This document shows positions 1 through 7,865 of a stretch of 10,553 nt of DNA, in pieces. Positions within the stretch are counted from its first letter, which is position 1, and each line of letters starts with the position of its first letter. The notes beneath the pieces were generated by a model. The model was not told where the DNA came from. It did no database searches and saw only the letters and a program-made list of their open reading frames with translations. A program made the translations under genes and the position numbers. Source of the stretch: Larix sibirica (Eukaryota > Streptophyta > Pinopsida > Pinales > Pinaceae); the NCBI GenBank assembly GCA_004151065.3, contig NWUY0300124934.1:1-10553 (forward strand), written 5' to 3'.

Positions 1-2
1 TT

Positions 3-376
3 TTAGAGTATGACAGCATGGATGACTTGGAATCATATGTGAAATTAATATCGGGGAGGGACATAATTGGAATACCAGGAACTGTGACTGTGATGGGGCG
101 CACTCAAAGGGGGGTACTGATACATGACATTAAGGTGACTCCAAGGGTGACTCATTGTAGAATAATTTGAACAAAGGAGACTAGGGATGCTGTTGTAAAT
201 AAGGGACTATATGAAATCTGCAAAGTTGCTAAGAAGCACCATTTGTAAATGCTTTATTCGATGCATGGAGCATTGAAGATGACATGGAGTTGAACTTCAC
301 AATCGTAGCTTCCTAGATGCATGGGCATATGGAAAATGGGGTGCTTAAAAGCACCATTGAATCATGGTTGGTGAGT
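3..376 (+). pseudogene. Coding-like remnant at left edge, unknown product
   Basis: Codons 3-167 are open (LEYDSMDDLESYVKLISG, then GIPGTVTVMGRTQRGVLIHDI) and continue after a TGA at 168 to about 243 (RDAVVNKGLYEICKVAKKHH). A one-base frame change then gives VNALFDAWSIEDDMELNFTI and, past a TAG at 314, GVLKSTIESWL up to a consensus splice donor, gtgagt, at 371. The residue mix and clean frame switch look like an old exon entering from the left. I do not recognise the family. It could be part of another element or a host gene fragment. Confidence 0.35.
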
Positions 377-540
377 TGAAGGGAAACCTCGGTAAGATAA
401 AATGATAAGCAAGGAGGTAAGTGTTATCAGATGGTTAACATGGCTGAATGATTGCAAATGGGGTTTTGATGGAGGGTGGGACACTGGTGGTAAACTCCTT
501 GTGGGATGGTGAATGGTGACACAATGATGTCATTTTTACA

Positions 541-741
541 GTATGGATGGATTGGAGGGATCATGAATGTGCAATGTAGATCATAAGAGTTCCTTTAGTG
601 AACATAAATGTGGGATTCCATAGGGTAGGCCAATGAGTGTTTATGACAAATAAATATGTGGTTTGGTGTGAATTAGAGACTATAAGGACTCCCAAATCTA
701 TGGAAATTGAAATGGATTGGGTGCCAAATGACATGGGGTGC
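541..741 (+). pseudogene. Weak coding-like remnant, unknown
   Basis: After a possible acceptor (catttttacag, ending at 540), 67 codons carry only two stops (TAG 577, TGA 634). They read like protein: VWMDWRDHE, IIRVPLVNINVGFHRVGQ, NKYVVWCELETIRTPKS, EIEMDWVPNDMG. The number of stops is not below chance, so the call rests on composition alone. It might be a later exon of the remnant at 3-376. I recognise no family. The 377-540 stretch between them looks non-coding. Confidence 0.22.
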
Positions 742-1453
742 TAAACGGTCACCCATGTAAGGTAGGTTCTAACTACTGGGTAAGGGAGAATGAAATGGTG
801 GTTGGGCTTGGTCACCTACCCAAATAGCGTAGGGGGTACTACAAGATAAAAAGGGAATAAATAAGGTCGATTCATATGATATTATGTAGGGGTGATTACC
901 TATATTTCGGTTTGAAGAGTTACACCTATAGGGAATGACTATCAACTAAAACAAGTGGAGTTCAATACAACCTAAACCTGTACGCATGTAACGATACCCA
1001 GAAGTAAATGTGATTTTGAAATCAAATGTAGAGTACAAAATCATAAAAATTGAACAACTTATGTGAGGGCACACAAATCGAGGTAGGCTGAAAAATGACA
1101 TGAAAAAAAGTTTGGTGATCATGAAAAAAGGGTTTCCATAATCGTAAAGAGTGTGGAATGTTGATTCTGATGGCACAAACAATGTAAAAAATGGACGTCA
1201 TATGACTCTGAAACACACATAAGAAAACTGGGGCTAATTGGACTTTAAATAAGGTTAGGCCCACCATGGCATGTGTCATTTTCATGATTGATTGTTGGAG
1301 TGGTGTGGAGGGCCCATACATTCATTTGTTGATTTCTTTTAGTTTGACTGCCAAATTTGTTTCTGCGACTTTTAGGTTAGTGCTCTTAGTCCTCTCATTT
1401 ATTTTGTCCATTCATTTTCATGTTTTGGGCATCTAGGGGACCCTAGCGAACCT
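742..1453. other. AT-rich stretch with no recognised feature
   Basis: I see no domain, RNA gene or repeat here. A 99-codon open frame on the minus strand (1321-1022) is rich in Phe, Ile and His with no motif and looks like chance. If the retroelement's 3' LTR lies in the window it might be here, but no TG...CA border with a flanking purine tract could be recognised. Confidence 0.5.
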
Positions 1454-1493
1454 CATGAGCGTTCCTCGGCCATGTCACACCTTTCATGGGAAA

Positions 1494-1724
1494 AGGAGCG
1501 ACCTAGGTGACACTTTTTGTGGGGACAGGTGTGACCTGGGTTGCTCATGTCCAAGGGACAAGTGCAACCTAGGTCACTCATGTCTAAGGGATAGGTGTGA
1601 CCTGGGTCACACCTATTTGGAGAACAGGTGCAACCTAGTTCATTCTATTTTTCCAAAAAGGTGTGACCTAGGTCACCTAAAACCTTCATAAAGGTTCGAC
1701 CTGGTGACTTTTGTCATATTTTTT
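1494..1724 (+). repeat. Seven 33-bp tandem repeats (AGGTGTGACCTGGGTCAC type)
   Basis: Units start at 1494, 1527, 1560, 1593, 1626, 1659 and 1692, exactly 33 bases apart. Each opens with a version of aggtgtgacctgggtcac and has a more variable second half. A worn extra unit may precede at about 1461. Because 33 is a multiple of three, the plus strand reads as 11-residue repeats (RCDLGHSCLRD-like) from 1455 to 1688, but nothing else suggests a protein. The array sits 40 bases before the antisense gene's ATG, that is, in the pol-to-3'-LTR part of the retroelement. Confidence 0.85.
1591..1616. repeat. 26-bp perfect inverted repeat inside repeat unit 4
   Basis: The arms ataggtgtgacc and ggtcacacctat are exact 12-base reverse complements around a 2-base centre (tg). 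Unit 4 is the only unit with this full symmetry. It could form a hairpin or bind a dimeric factor; no function is known to me. Confidence 0.85.
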
Positions 1725-1763
1725 ATTGTTAACTGACTCCAGGTGTTTTTTGTGAATTAAAGG

Positions 1764-3200
1764 ATGCCAAGGGTTAACTGGCGAGAGCGATATGTGGTTG
1801 AAATCCACCGAAAGATACATGGGAACCGGGTTGTGAGGGATTATATGGTGAGGTACATGCTTCTAAATTTCCCTGAGAATCCTTTCATACACATTTAATG
1901 ACTCTTACTCAACAAGACTGTTGACTTTTGGGATCGAGATGCTACGGAATTTATCATGTAGGGTGAGTAAGTGAAGCTTACCCTACAAGATGTTTACTTC
2001 ATGACTAGGCTCCCTATAGTAGGAGTGATCGGCGATATGTAGCACAAACATCCGTGGAACATGATCATGCATGACATCCTATATCGTCACTATGTGGGGA
2101 ATTTCGTTGTACATAAGTCCTATACCATGGTCTGTGACATTGAGAACATAGAGACATGGGCTATTAGGGTAGCTATGATACAAATCTTGGGGACTATTGG
2201 TCTGCACAAGGTCTCTAGCAGAAAAATGATGATGGTTGAGAGGGTGATGGATGGGATCTAGTTTGGGTGGGTCGAGATATTTTTGGCAACGGTTCATCAG
2301 GAGATGAACCAAGTGAGTCGCATAGGGGGTTACTTTGGGTTTGCATCATTCATTTGCACTTTCTTCTTTGAAAGAGTTCCTACCCTGTGACCATATCTAG
2401 TGGTGAGGGATGGTGAACTCATGGATCCCAGAATGAGACACTGGGGGGAGAATATGATTCGTGAGGGCTTTGGCCCAGTTGGGAGAGTCTCTGGACAAGA
2501 ATTATTTTCTCAATGGTGATATTTTTCAGATGTCATTGAGGATTATCCCTATGCAGGTATGGACTTTAGGGGAGACCTAGAGTTTCCCCACCCTCTTGGC
2601 CAAGCCTGGAGACTAGATGGTATGTATGCATTGTGACTATAGTTGTGCTTACATCACTAGCATAACTGATAGCTAGATTTTTGTATCGGTGCAGATGACT
2701 TGTCACATGTGTGTGCAGGTGTAGGATTGACTTCTCTGGTAGGTTACCAAAGATGTCGCGCTAGATTTGAGGGTATTGACCCTGCCCCCCAGAAAAAACA
2801 ATGGCGTAGAAGTGTAGAGGTGGTACTAGTTAGATTGTGCTTGGACATAGAGTGAATTCTAGAGGGTTTCATGGATGACGAATGGCATAACCTCGATGAG
2901 GAGATGATTACTATATGCTTCCAAGCGTCAGGGGAGTGGAGGCCTATCATGTGCCATATTGTTGTAACGGTTGAGTCTATGTGAGGGATGACATGGGGAG
3001 ATGTACCCCATGATGATGAGGATACTAGTGAGGAGGATATGGAGGATGATTCCTCTGATTACTCTAATGACTATCCAGTAGACTTAGAGAGCTTCCCCCC
3101 ATGCTATGAGCATGGGGATTTTTTTACTAATATATGTATTTTCTTTTACAGATATGTTGGGGCTCCTGGATGTAGAAATTATTGTATTTGGGACATATGA
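1764..3200 (+). pseudogene. Intron-containing plant mobile domain (PMD)-like gene, antisense to the retroelement
   Basis: From ATG 1764 (MPRVNWRERY) one frame runs to TGA 3198-3200 with no indel but ten internal stops (1896, 1899, 1959, 1968, 2040, 2259, 2388, 2517, 2853, 2982). KLTLQDVYFMTRLPIVG (residue 71 on) matches the TLEDV..L.GLP.xG signature of the PMD/aminotransferase-like family (PF10536-like). FGWVEIFLATVHQEM and FICTFFFERVP fit the family's later W-G-x-A-x-L and W-x-x-ERF-P blocks. Splicing at 2620 joins exon 2 in frame (VGLTSLVGYQRCRARFEGI), and the protein ends in an acidic tail (DDEDTSEEDMEDDSSD, from about 3012). A pyrimidine-rich acceptor at 3151 hints at a further intron without a clear donor. 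PMD proteins occur as host genes and inside plant transposons; the position downstream of pol suggests an antisense extra ORF. Family assignment is from motif memory only. Confidence 0.55.
2620..2694 (+). other. Probable spliceosomal intron, with alternative acceptor at 2718
   Basis: The donor is GATG|gtatgt at 2619/2620. It is followed by stops in the exon frame and a branch-like ctgat at 2666-2670. The first acceptor is tttttgtatcggtgcag ending at 2694 (75-nt intron); a second, tgtgtgcag, ends at 2718 (99 nt). Both keep the exon frame. 75-99 nt is a normal plant intron size. Confidence 0.65.
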
Positions 3201-3334
3201 TTCTTATACACACACACACATGGATGAAATACTTTATATATTTTTTGTTCCTCTTTGTTATATGATGGATGTGATGCGTATTTACATGTGTATGAAAAAT
3301 GATGTGGAATGAAAATGGATGGTTTATTTCTTTG
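3201..3334. other. Short spacer between two convergent genes
   Basis: This spacer lies between the end of the plus-strand gene and the end of the minus-strand RNase H. It holds an (AC) run beginning at 3208 and ending at 3220, and an AT-rich stretch with TATATAAAG on the minus strand (3241-3233). I see no firm terminator or LTR border. Confidence 0.4.
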
Positions 3335-3742
3335 TTATTGATGGTTAATGTGCCACTCTAGAATATCATTATCCAATTGATATGAAACATTGTTGAAACG
3401 CCTGGGGACATGAATGAATGTGATGGTCTTAAATAGTCTAACCAATTTTTTAGTGTCTAGGAACTTTCTAAATAGGCAAGGATCGCATACTCAGTAACAT
3501 TTATTCAATTGCATGACAAGTAGATGGGAATCTAGGTAAAAACAAAGGTGAAAAATGCTCATGTGTAAAGCATATGTCAATAGACCGATCATAGCTTGGT
3601 ATTCCGCCTTGTTAATAGTGGTTGCACCTATGCATGCACCAATGATGTGAATGAGGGCATGTTACGGGGAATAAATCACCCATGCATCTAAGGAAAGATT
3701 CAAATAGTATCTACTTGCACTGTTAGTGTAACCGACATACAT
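3335..3742 (-). pseudogene. Second RNase H domain (RVT_3/archaeal-type), downstream of integrase
   Basis: About 100 bases after the integrase stop, in another frame, a 135-codon stretch reads as RNase H. INKAEYQAMIGLL carries the catalytic Glu, and FYLDSHLLVMQLNKCY the catalytic Asp of the D-S-x-L box. FIHVPRRFNNVSYQLDNDI occupies the C-terminal HxPR-N-xAD block. The first strand (MYVGYTNSAS) lacks a clear catalytic Asp. Two in-frame stops, TAA at 3664-3662 and TGA at 3493-3491, are each one C-to-T change from a sense codon, and a natural-looking TAA closes the frame at 3337-3335. ATGs are at 3742 and 3760. The sequence pattern resembles the extra RNase H of Tat elements, which removes RNA from hybrids. 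Its position after integrase is unusual. It has its own frame and may have been a separate ORF. Confidence 0.8.
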
Positions 3743-3863
3743 GGAAGTATAAGTATCCATATGATAAGATCATAGAAACAAACCATGTGACTCTTTTTCA
3801 AAAAAGTTAAAAACAAAAAATGGGAAATAGATATAATACAAATGATCATTGAGTTCAGACATG

Positions 3864-4447
3864 TTAAGCGTAAAATCTCTTAAGGTACAACCCATTGCAG
3901 GGGTTCTTCAAGAGGTGACCTTTGGAATCGAAAATGATGTATTCCCCTTTGTTGAGACAATATTTGACAACATATGGTCCCTTCCACATGGAGTTGACCT
4001 TTCCATTGCCTAGTTTATTGTGTGTTTGGTTGTAGACAAGGACAAGATCTCCCTCCTTAAAGTTGTGAGGGTGGATGTGAGAGTCGAAGTGGGACTTTGA
4101 TTGATGCTTGGTAGCTTCAATCACTGGGAGTGCCAAATGACAATCTTCATAAGATTGTTCAAGGGTGAGCAAGCGTTGCTCCAAAGTAGTGGTGTCTAGA
4201 AGAAGCTCGACAGTGAGGTGCAGGGACGAGATTTGGCACTCGATTGGGAGAACTAACTCCATGTCGTGCATGGGGTGAAAAGGGGTGAACCCCGTCACAG
4301 TTTTTGTTGATCTACAATAGGCCCAAAGGGATGAAAAGAGCATGTAGTTCCAATTGGACTTGTGTTTATCCGTCATCCTTTGGAGAATGGTTTTTAGGAT
4401 TTTGTTGATGGCCTCCACCTATCCATTTCCCTGAGGGTAATAGGAGG
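3864..4447 (-). pseudogene. pol: Integrase C-terminal region, second copy (A), with natural stop
   Basis: It begins inside the integrase core at PQGNG-stop-VEAINKIL, where the Glu at 4415-4413 is the third DDE residue, and is then open for 184 codons to a TAA at 3866-3864. It contains LQRMTDKHKSNW, LWAYCRSTKTVTGFTPF, the helix HNFKEGDLVLVYNQTHN, and the GPY/F module MWKGPYVVKYCLNKGEYI. It ends GLYLKRFYA, a typical end for this module. No chromodomain follows. Because it starts mid-core it cannot be a full integrase. The apparent ATG at 4418 is only the GTG after the TAG codon, not a true start. This is the longest undamaged coding piece of the element. Confidence 0.9.
3889..4447 (-). repeat. 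Tandem duplicate, copy A (559 bp)
   Basis: This is the partner of 4449-5007. It keeps one open integrase frame over most of its length and continues without interruption into the natural integrase terminus and the downstream RNase H ORF, so it is the better preserved copy. Confidence 0.95.
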
Positions 4448-4448
4448 N
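4448..4448. other. Ambiguous base (n) exactly at the duplication junction
   Basis: The only undetermined base in the window sits between the end of repeat copy A (taggagg) and the start of repeat copy B (aacccattgcag). A single n at a repeat boundary is typical of a contig join or collapsed gap, so continuity across this point is uncertain. Confidence 0.95.
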
Positions 4449-5007
4449 AACCCATTGCAGGGGTTCTTCAAGAGGTGACCTTTGGAATCGAAAATGATGT
4501 ATTCCCCCTTTTTGAGATAATATTTGACAAAATATGGTCCCTTCCACATGGAGTTGAACTTTCCATTTCCTAGTTTATTGTGTGTTTGGTTGTAGACAAG
4601 GACAGGATCTCCCTCCTTAAAGTTGTGAGGGTGGATGTCAGAGTCGTAGTGTGATTTTGATTGATGCTTGGTAGCTTCGATCAATAGGAGTGCCAAACGA
4701 CGATCCTCATCAGCTTGTTCAAGGGTGAGCAAGCATTGCTCCAAAGTAGTGGTGTCTGGAGAAGCTCGACGGCGAAGTGCAGGGACGGGATTTGGCACTT
4801 GATTGGGAGAACTTACTCCATGTCATGCATGGGGTGAAAAGGGGTGAACCCTGTCACTTTTTTTGTTTATTTACAATAGGCCCAAAGGGATGGAAAGAGA
4901 ATGTAGTTCCAATTGGACTTGTGTTTATCCGTCATCCTTTGGAGAATGGTTTTTCAAGATTTTGTTGATGGCCTCCACCTATCCATTGCCCTGAGGGTAA
5001 TAGGAGG
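4449..5007 (-). repeat. Tandem duplicate, copy B (559 bp)
   Basis: This 559-base segment matches 3889-4447 at an offset of 560 bases. I count roughly 39 differences including two compensating one-base indels, so about 93% identity. It spans integrase from just before the catalytic Glu to just before the natural C-terminus. The extra base near 4955 and the missing base near 4758 put the middle of this copy in another frame. Confidence 0.95.
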
Positions 5008-5759
5008 AGGGAGAATTGGTGCTCAAAATTTAACAAGTGAGACAACTCTTTCCATATGAAATCCTAAAAGTGAGAACTGTGGTCAGACAATAGTTGTCAT
5101 GGGACACCAAATCAAGTGATGACATGGTTAAAAAAGAATCACATCGCTATTTCATTAGTACAATTAATGGTCGGCATGGCCTCGAATCACTTGGTGAAGT
5201 AGTCAATGGCCATTATGATGTATTTATGGCCACCATCCGATGGAGCATAAAATTCCATATAGTCAATAGACCACTTTCAAAAGGGGCCAACAGTGACCAC
5301 CAGGTGGAGCGAGGCGGGGGGGGTTCTTTCCTTGGGGGAAAATAGATGGCAATTGTGACAATGTTTAACTGCCTCAATGCAATTCAAAAAATCTATGGGA
5401 AAGAAGTATCTTGTATAGATTACATTTTGGGAAGCATCCATCCCTGAGAGATGAACACCACAACCTACGCTATGATAATCGTTTAGGAATTTCTCAACGT
5501 CCTCATGAGTGGGGTATCATTGCAAAATGTTGTGAATCCCTTGACATTATAGGACATCATCAATGAGTAAGTAGTGAGGTGCTTGGTGAAATATCTAACG
5601 ACGATCATCATGGTAGCTAAGGAGTGGGACAAAATTATGAGTTCGAAAGTAAACCAGGATGTATCAGTACCAACGGTCATCATCCAAAATTGTGAACATA
5701 TGTTCATTTGGAAGGTGGTCAATGATAGGGTATGGAGAAGAATTAGATGACAAGTATGT
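4449..5759 (-). pseudogene. pol: Integrase: zinc finger, DDE core and first copy of C-terminal region (copy B)
   Basis: The H2C2 zinc finger has His at 5474-5472 and 5453-5451 (HSVGCGVH) and Cys at 5360-5358 and 5351-5349 (CHNC). The catalytic core shows WSIDYMEF with the first Asp at 5264-5262, IIMAIDYFTK, FGVP, and LSDHSSHF with the second Asp at 5084-5082, exactly 60 codons later. The Glu is at 4975-4973 (PQGNG-stop-VEA), about 35 residues further on, giving DD35E. A frame change lies between about 5040 and 5000 and another near 4955. The C-terminal GPYFVKYYLKKGEYI segment ends abruptly at the ambiguous base 4448, before the natural terminus. Upstream of the finger is a linker with YHDDRR and APHYLLIDDVL. 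Integrase inserts the cDNA into chromosomes. Numerous TGA/TAG codons disrupt it. Confidence 0.9.
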
Positions 5760-6215
5760 GTTGAGTTGTGACAAACCCAATGCCTAGGTGATTTTGAGGG
5801 TCACAAACTCTAGGTCGTACTCTTGCAGGATAACGATCCATTTTGTGACATGACCTTGAATAAGGTGTCGATTTAGGATATACAACATTGGGTTTGAGTT
5901 GATGACTACTTTGGTTCATCTCATAAGAATGTAGTGGCGTATATTTTGAACCAAAAAAAAGATGTCAATTAGGACCAAAGTCTCCTCATGAGGATATCAG
6001 ATCAGGGGACCAGACATGTTCAAAATGACAAAGTAGATGATGTGCTCTTGACGAGCAACGTCTTTTTGGACTAGTACTCCAACGAGGTCATATTCAGATG
6101 CTGAAATATAAAGGATACAATCCTTCTTGAAATATGGGGGAGAGATCAAAGGAGAGGAAGTTAGATCATGCTTTAATGCATCGATGGCTTCTTGCACCTA
6201 TTCGTCCCAAATGAA
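5760..6215 (-). pseudogene. pol: RT-linked RNase H domain
   Basis: It follows RT in the same frame and starts with VQEAIDALKHDLTSSPLISP, then the strand with ILYISASEYDLVGVLVQ where a functional copy would carry a catalytic Asp. IIYFVILNMSGP, YPHEETLVLIDIFF, IRHYILMR, NPMLYILNRHLIQG, WIVILQEYDLEFV and ALGLSQL follow, the standard landmarks of the Ty3/gypsy RNase H. It would degrade the RNA of the RNA-DNA hybrid. ISAS stands where many active relatives have TDAS, so the first acidic residue appears missing; degenerate RT-linked RNase H is common in Tat-type elements that have a second RNase H. Stops: TAG codons after MSGPLI and ILMR, and after LKIT. Confidence 0.85.
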
Positions 6216-7250
6216 AGGAACGTTGGTTCATAGAAAATGAAAGAATCCATGTATAGTCGTGGCATAGTCCAAAATAAAATGACAAAAAAATTTGGCCTTA
6301 CTGTGGAGACTCTAAAATTGGTGCAAAGTTCGCAGAGGGGGAAGGTTGACGATGGATTGAACCTTTAAGGGATTAATGGTGATTCCTTTCCGAGAAAAAA
6401 TGAATCCCAATAACTGGCCCACAGGTACATAAAAAGCACACTTGAGAGGGTTCAAGTGGATGTTGTACTTTCTACATCAAAGGAACACTTGGAGGAGGTC
6501 CTCCAAATGTAGTGAGCACTTCTTGGAATGTGCATTAAGGTTTTCCAAGTAGACAAGGATGATGTTAACCAAGTCATGAAAATAGTATGACATGGCACAC
6601 TAAAAGGTGGCTCCAACACTTTTCATCCCAAATGGCATGAATTGATAGGGAAAGTGCCCCATGTGGTTGTAAAATTAGTTTTGTACCGATCCTCTTTTTG
6701 GATATGGATTTGGTTGTAGCCCAAGAAACCATCAATAAGGGATAGGACTTCATTTACAACAAAAGCCTCAATGATATGATCAATAAAAGGGGTGGAAAAG
6801 TTGTATTTTGGATAGGCTAGATTCAAATCACGAAAATCGATATAGACATGAATGGTGCCTTGTTTTTAGTTCACGGGGATTGGGTTAGACACCTAGGTAG
6901 TGTAAGAAATCATATAAATGAACCCGAATTTTCTCAACTTTTCAATTTCACCCTTGATGGATGGTGATTTCAAGGGGTGGATAGGTCTCTATTTTTTATG
7001 CACTGGTGCCACATCAGGCCATGTATCAATGTGATGTTTGACAATGGAGGGATCTACGCCAGGTATTTCTGTGTATGACCAAAAGAATAAATCACAAAAT
7101 TATTGGAATAGCGCTTTGTATACAACAATCTCTTCCGGGGTGCAATTAACACCTAATGTAATATTTTATATGACACCAAGGTTGACTAAGATATCCACTT
7201 GGATGGTGGGAGATATGTTTTCCATATTCCCCTCTTTGAAATCATCATAA
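6216..7250 (-). pseudogene. pol: Reverse transcriptase domain, catalytically dead
   Basis: The N-terminal part reads NITLGVNCTPEEI, IPGVDPSIVKHHIDTWPD and GEIEKLRKFGFIY, the usual lead-in of Ty3/gypsy RT. Then come SNPIPVN, YIDFRDLN, and motif A LIDGFLGYNQIHI with its Asp at 6733-6731, followed by YKTNFTTTWGTF. A frame change lies between about 6623 and 6560; after it MPFGMKSVGATF and the YxDD block continue in the new frame. The YxDD box reads YLEN (6551-6540), so both catalytic Asp of motif C are lost. The thumb/connection follows with LNPLKCAFYVPVGQLLGFI. Stops include TAA, TAG and TAA within the first 130 codons. In life it would copy element RNA into cDNA inside the particle. Confidence 0.93.
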
Positions 7251-7659
7251 GCTAGGATTGGGTTCTTGAACCAATTGACATTCCCACGAGGTATAAATTT
7301 TTTGAATTGACAAAGAATTAGTATGAAGATGTGGACGGATGGTATGGCTCATCAAGAATAAAATATGCAACATGTTTCATGTCATCCCAAGGAATGTCTT
7401 CTTCCGTGAGCGCTTCTATAATTTCTTCGTCGCTTTGAAAGGTTCAACTTGCCAAGTCTTGGGAGCTTAACACTATTGAAGGCATAATGGTATTGTGGGA
7501 TACTTCATAAAGTTCATTGGATGATGAGATGAAAAAAATGGTATTCATCCCACTCAAAGAAGTGGCTAGAGGGTGAACCTCTTCGATGACTGTGACTTGG
7601 GACTTTGCAGATAGTCGATGCAATTTAATGAGTACCAATCGATACTCGGGAAGATCAGG

Positions 7660-7701
7660 GTAATGGTGCAAGTAATGGCCTTGGAGACCACATAATGCAA
7701 A
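7660..7701 (-). other. Degraded second CCHC knuckle in the protease-RT linker
   Basis: FALCGLQGHYLHHY keeps the second Cys, Gly and His of C-x2-C-x4-H-x4-C but has Phe and Tyr where the first and last Cys should be. Each is one base away from a Cys codon. The flanking PDLPEYRLVLIKLHR resembles the segment that follows knuckles in related linkers. About 40 codons separate it from the intact knuckle. Confidence 0.5.
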
Positions 7702-7823
7702 AGGATGGTTGGTGTGCAACAAATTTTTATGCATCTTGGTGCTTGAAAGATGAATGACGAAATGTCTTCTTCAGTTTCATCACCCAATGTCTAAATATGA
7801 GTGTGCAAAATAGGAAATCCCAG

Positions 7824-7865
7824 ACAATTTTGGTTAGCATGACCCAAAACATCACACAAATCACA
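7824..7865 (-). other. Intact CCHC zinc knuckle between protease and RT
   Basis: CDLCDVLGHANQNC fits C-x2-C-x4-H-x4-C exactly, with the usual Gly before His. It lies in minus frame starting at 7865, one frame away from the protease, downstream of a proline-rich basic linker. Zinc knuckles normally bind nucleic acid. Its location after the protease is unusual; see findings. Confidence 0.75.

Noticed and set aside
1022-1321. 99-codon open frame on the minus strand
   Set aside because: It is rich in Phe, His and Ile, has no motif, overlaps another chance frame, and shows no link to neighbouring domains.
1455-1691. Cys-rich 78-codon plus-strand frame with 11-residue repeats
   Set aside because: It is fully explained by the 33-bp tandem DNA repeat, whose length is a multiple of three; nothing outside the array continues the frame as protein.
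3091-3108. G-rich purine tract on the minus strand (GCATGGGGGGAAGC) as a polypurine tract
   Set aside because: An LTR would then begin inside the PMD-like gene, and no TG border or matching terminal repeat is seen. The similar run near 2786 fails for the same reason.
3233-3241. TATATAAAG on the minus strand as an LTR promoter
   Set aside because: It lies in a short AT-rich spacer between convergent genes with no LTR ends around it; such strings are common in AT-rich DNA.
4394-4798. 134-codon minus-strand frame crossing the ambiguous base
   Set aside because: It joins the frame-shifted start of copy B to the beginning of copy A through the undetermined base; it is an artefact of the junction. 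The real content is integrase C-terminus.
7038-7250. 70-codon plus-strand open frame
   Set aside because: The opposite strand here encodes the conserved N-terminal part of RT (CTPEEI, GVDPSIV), so the plus frame is a shadow.
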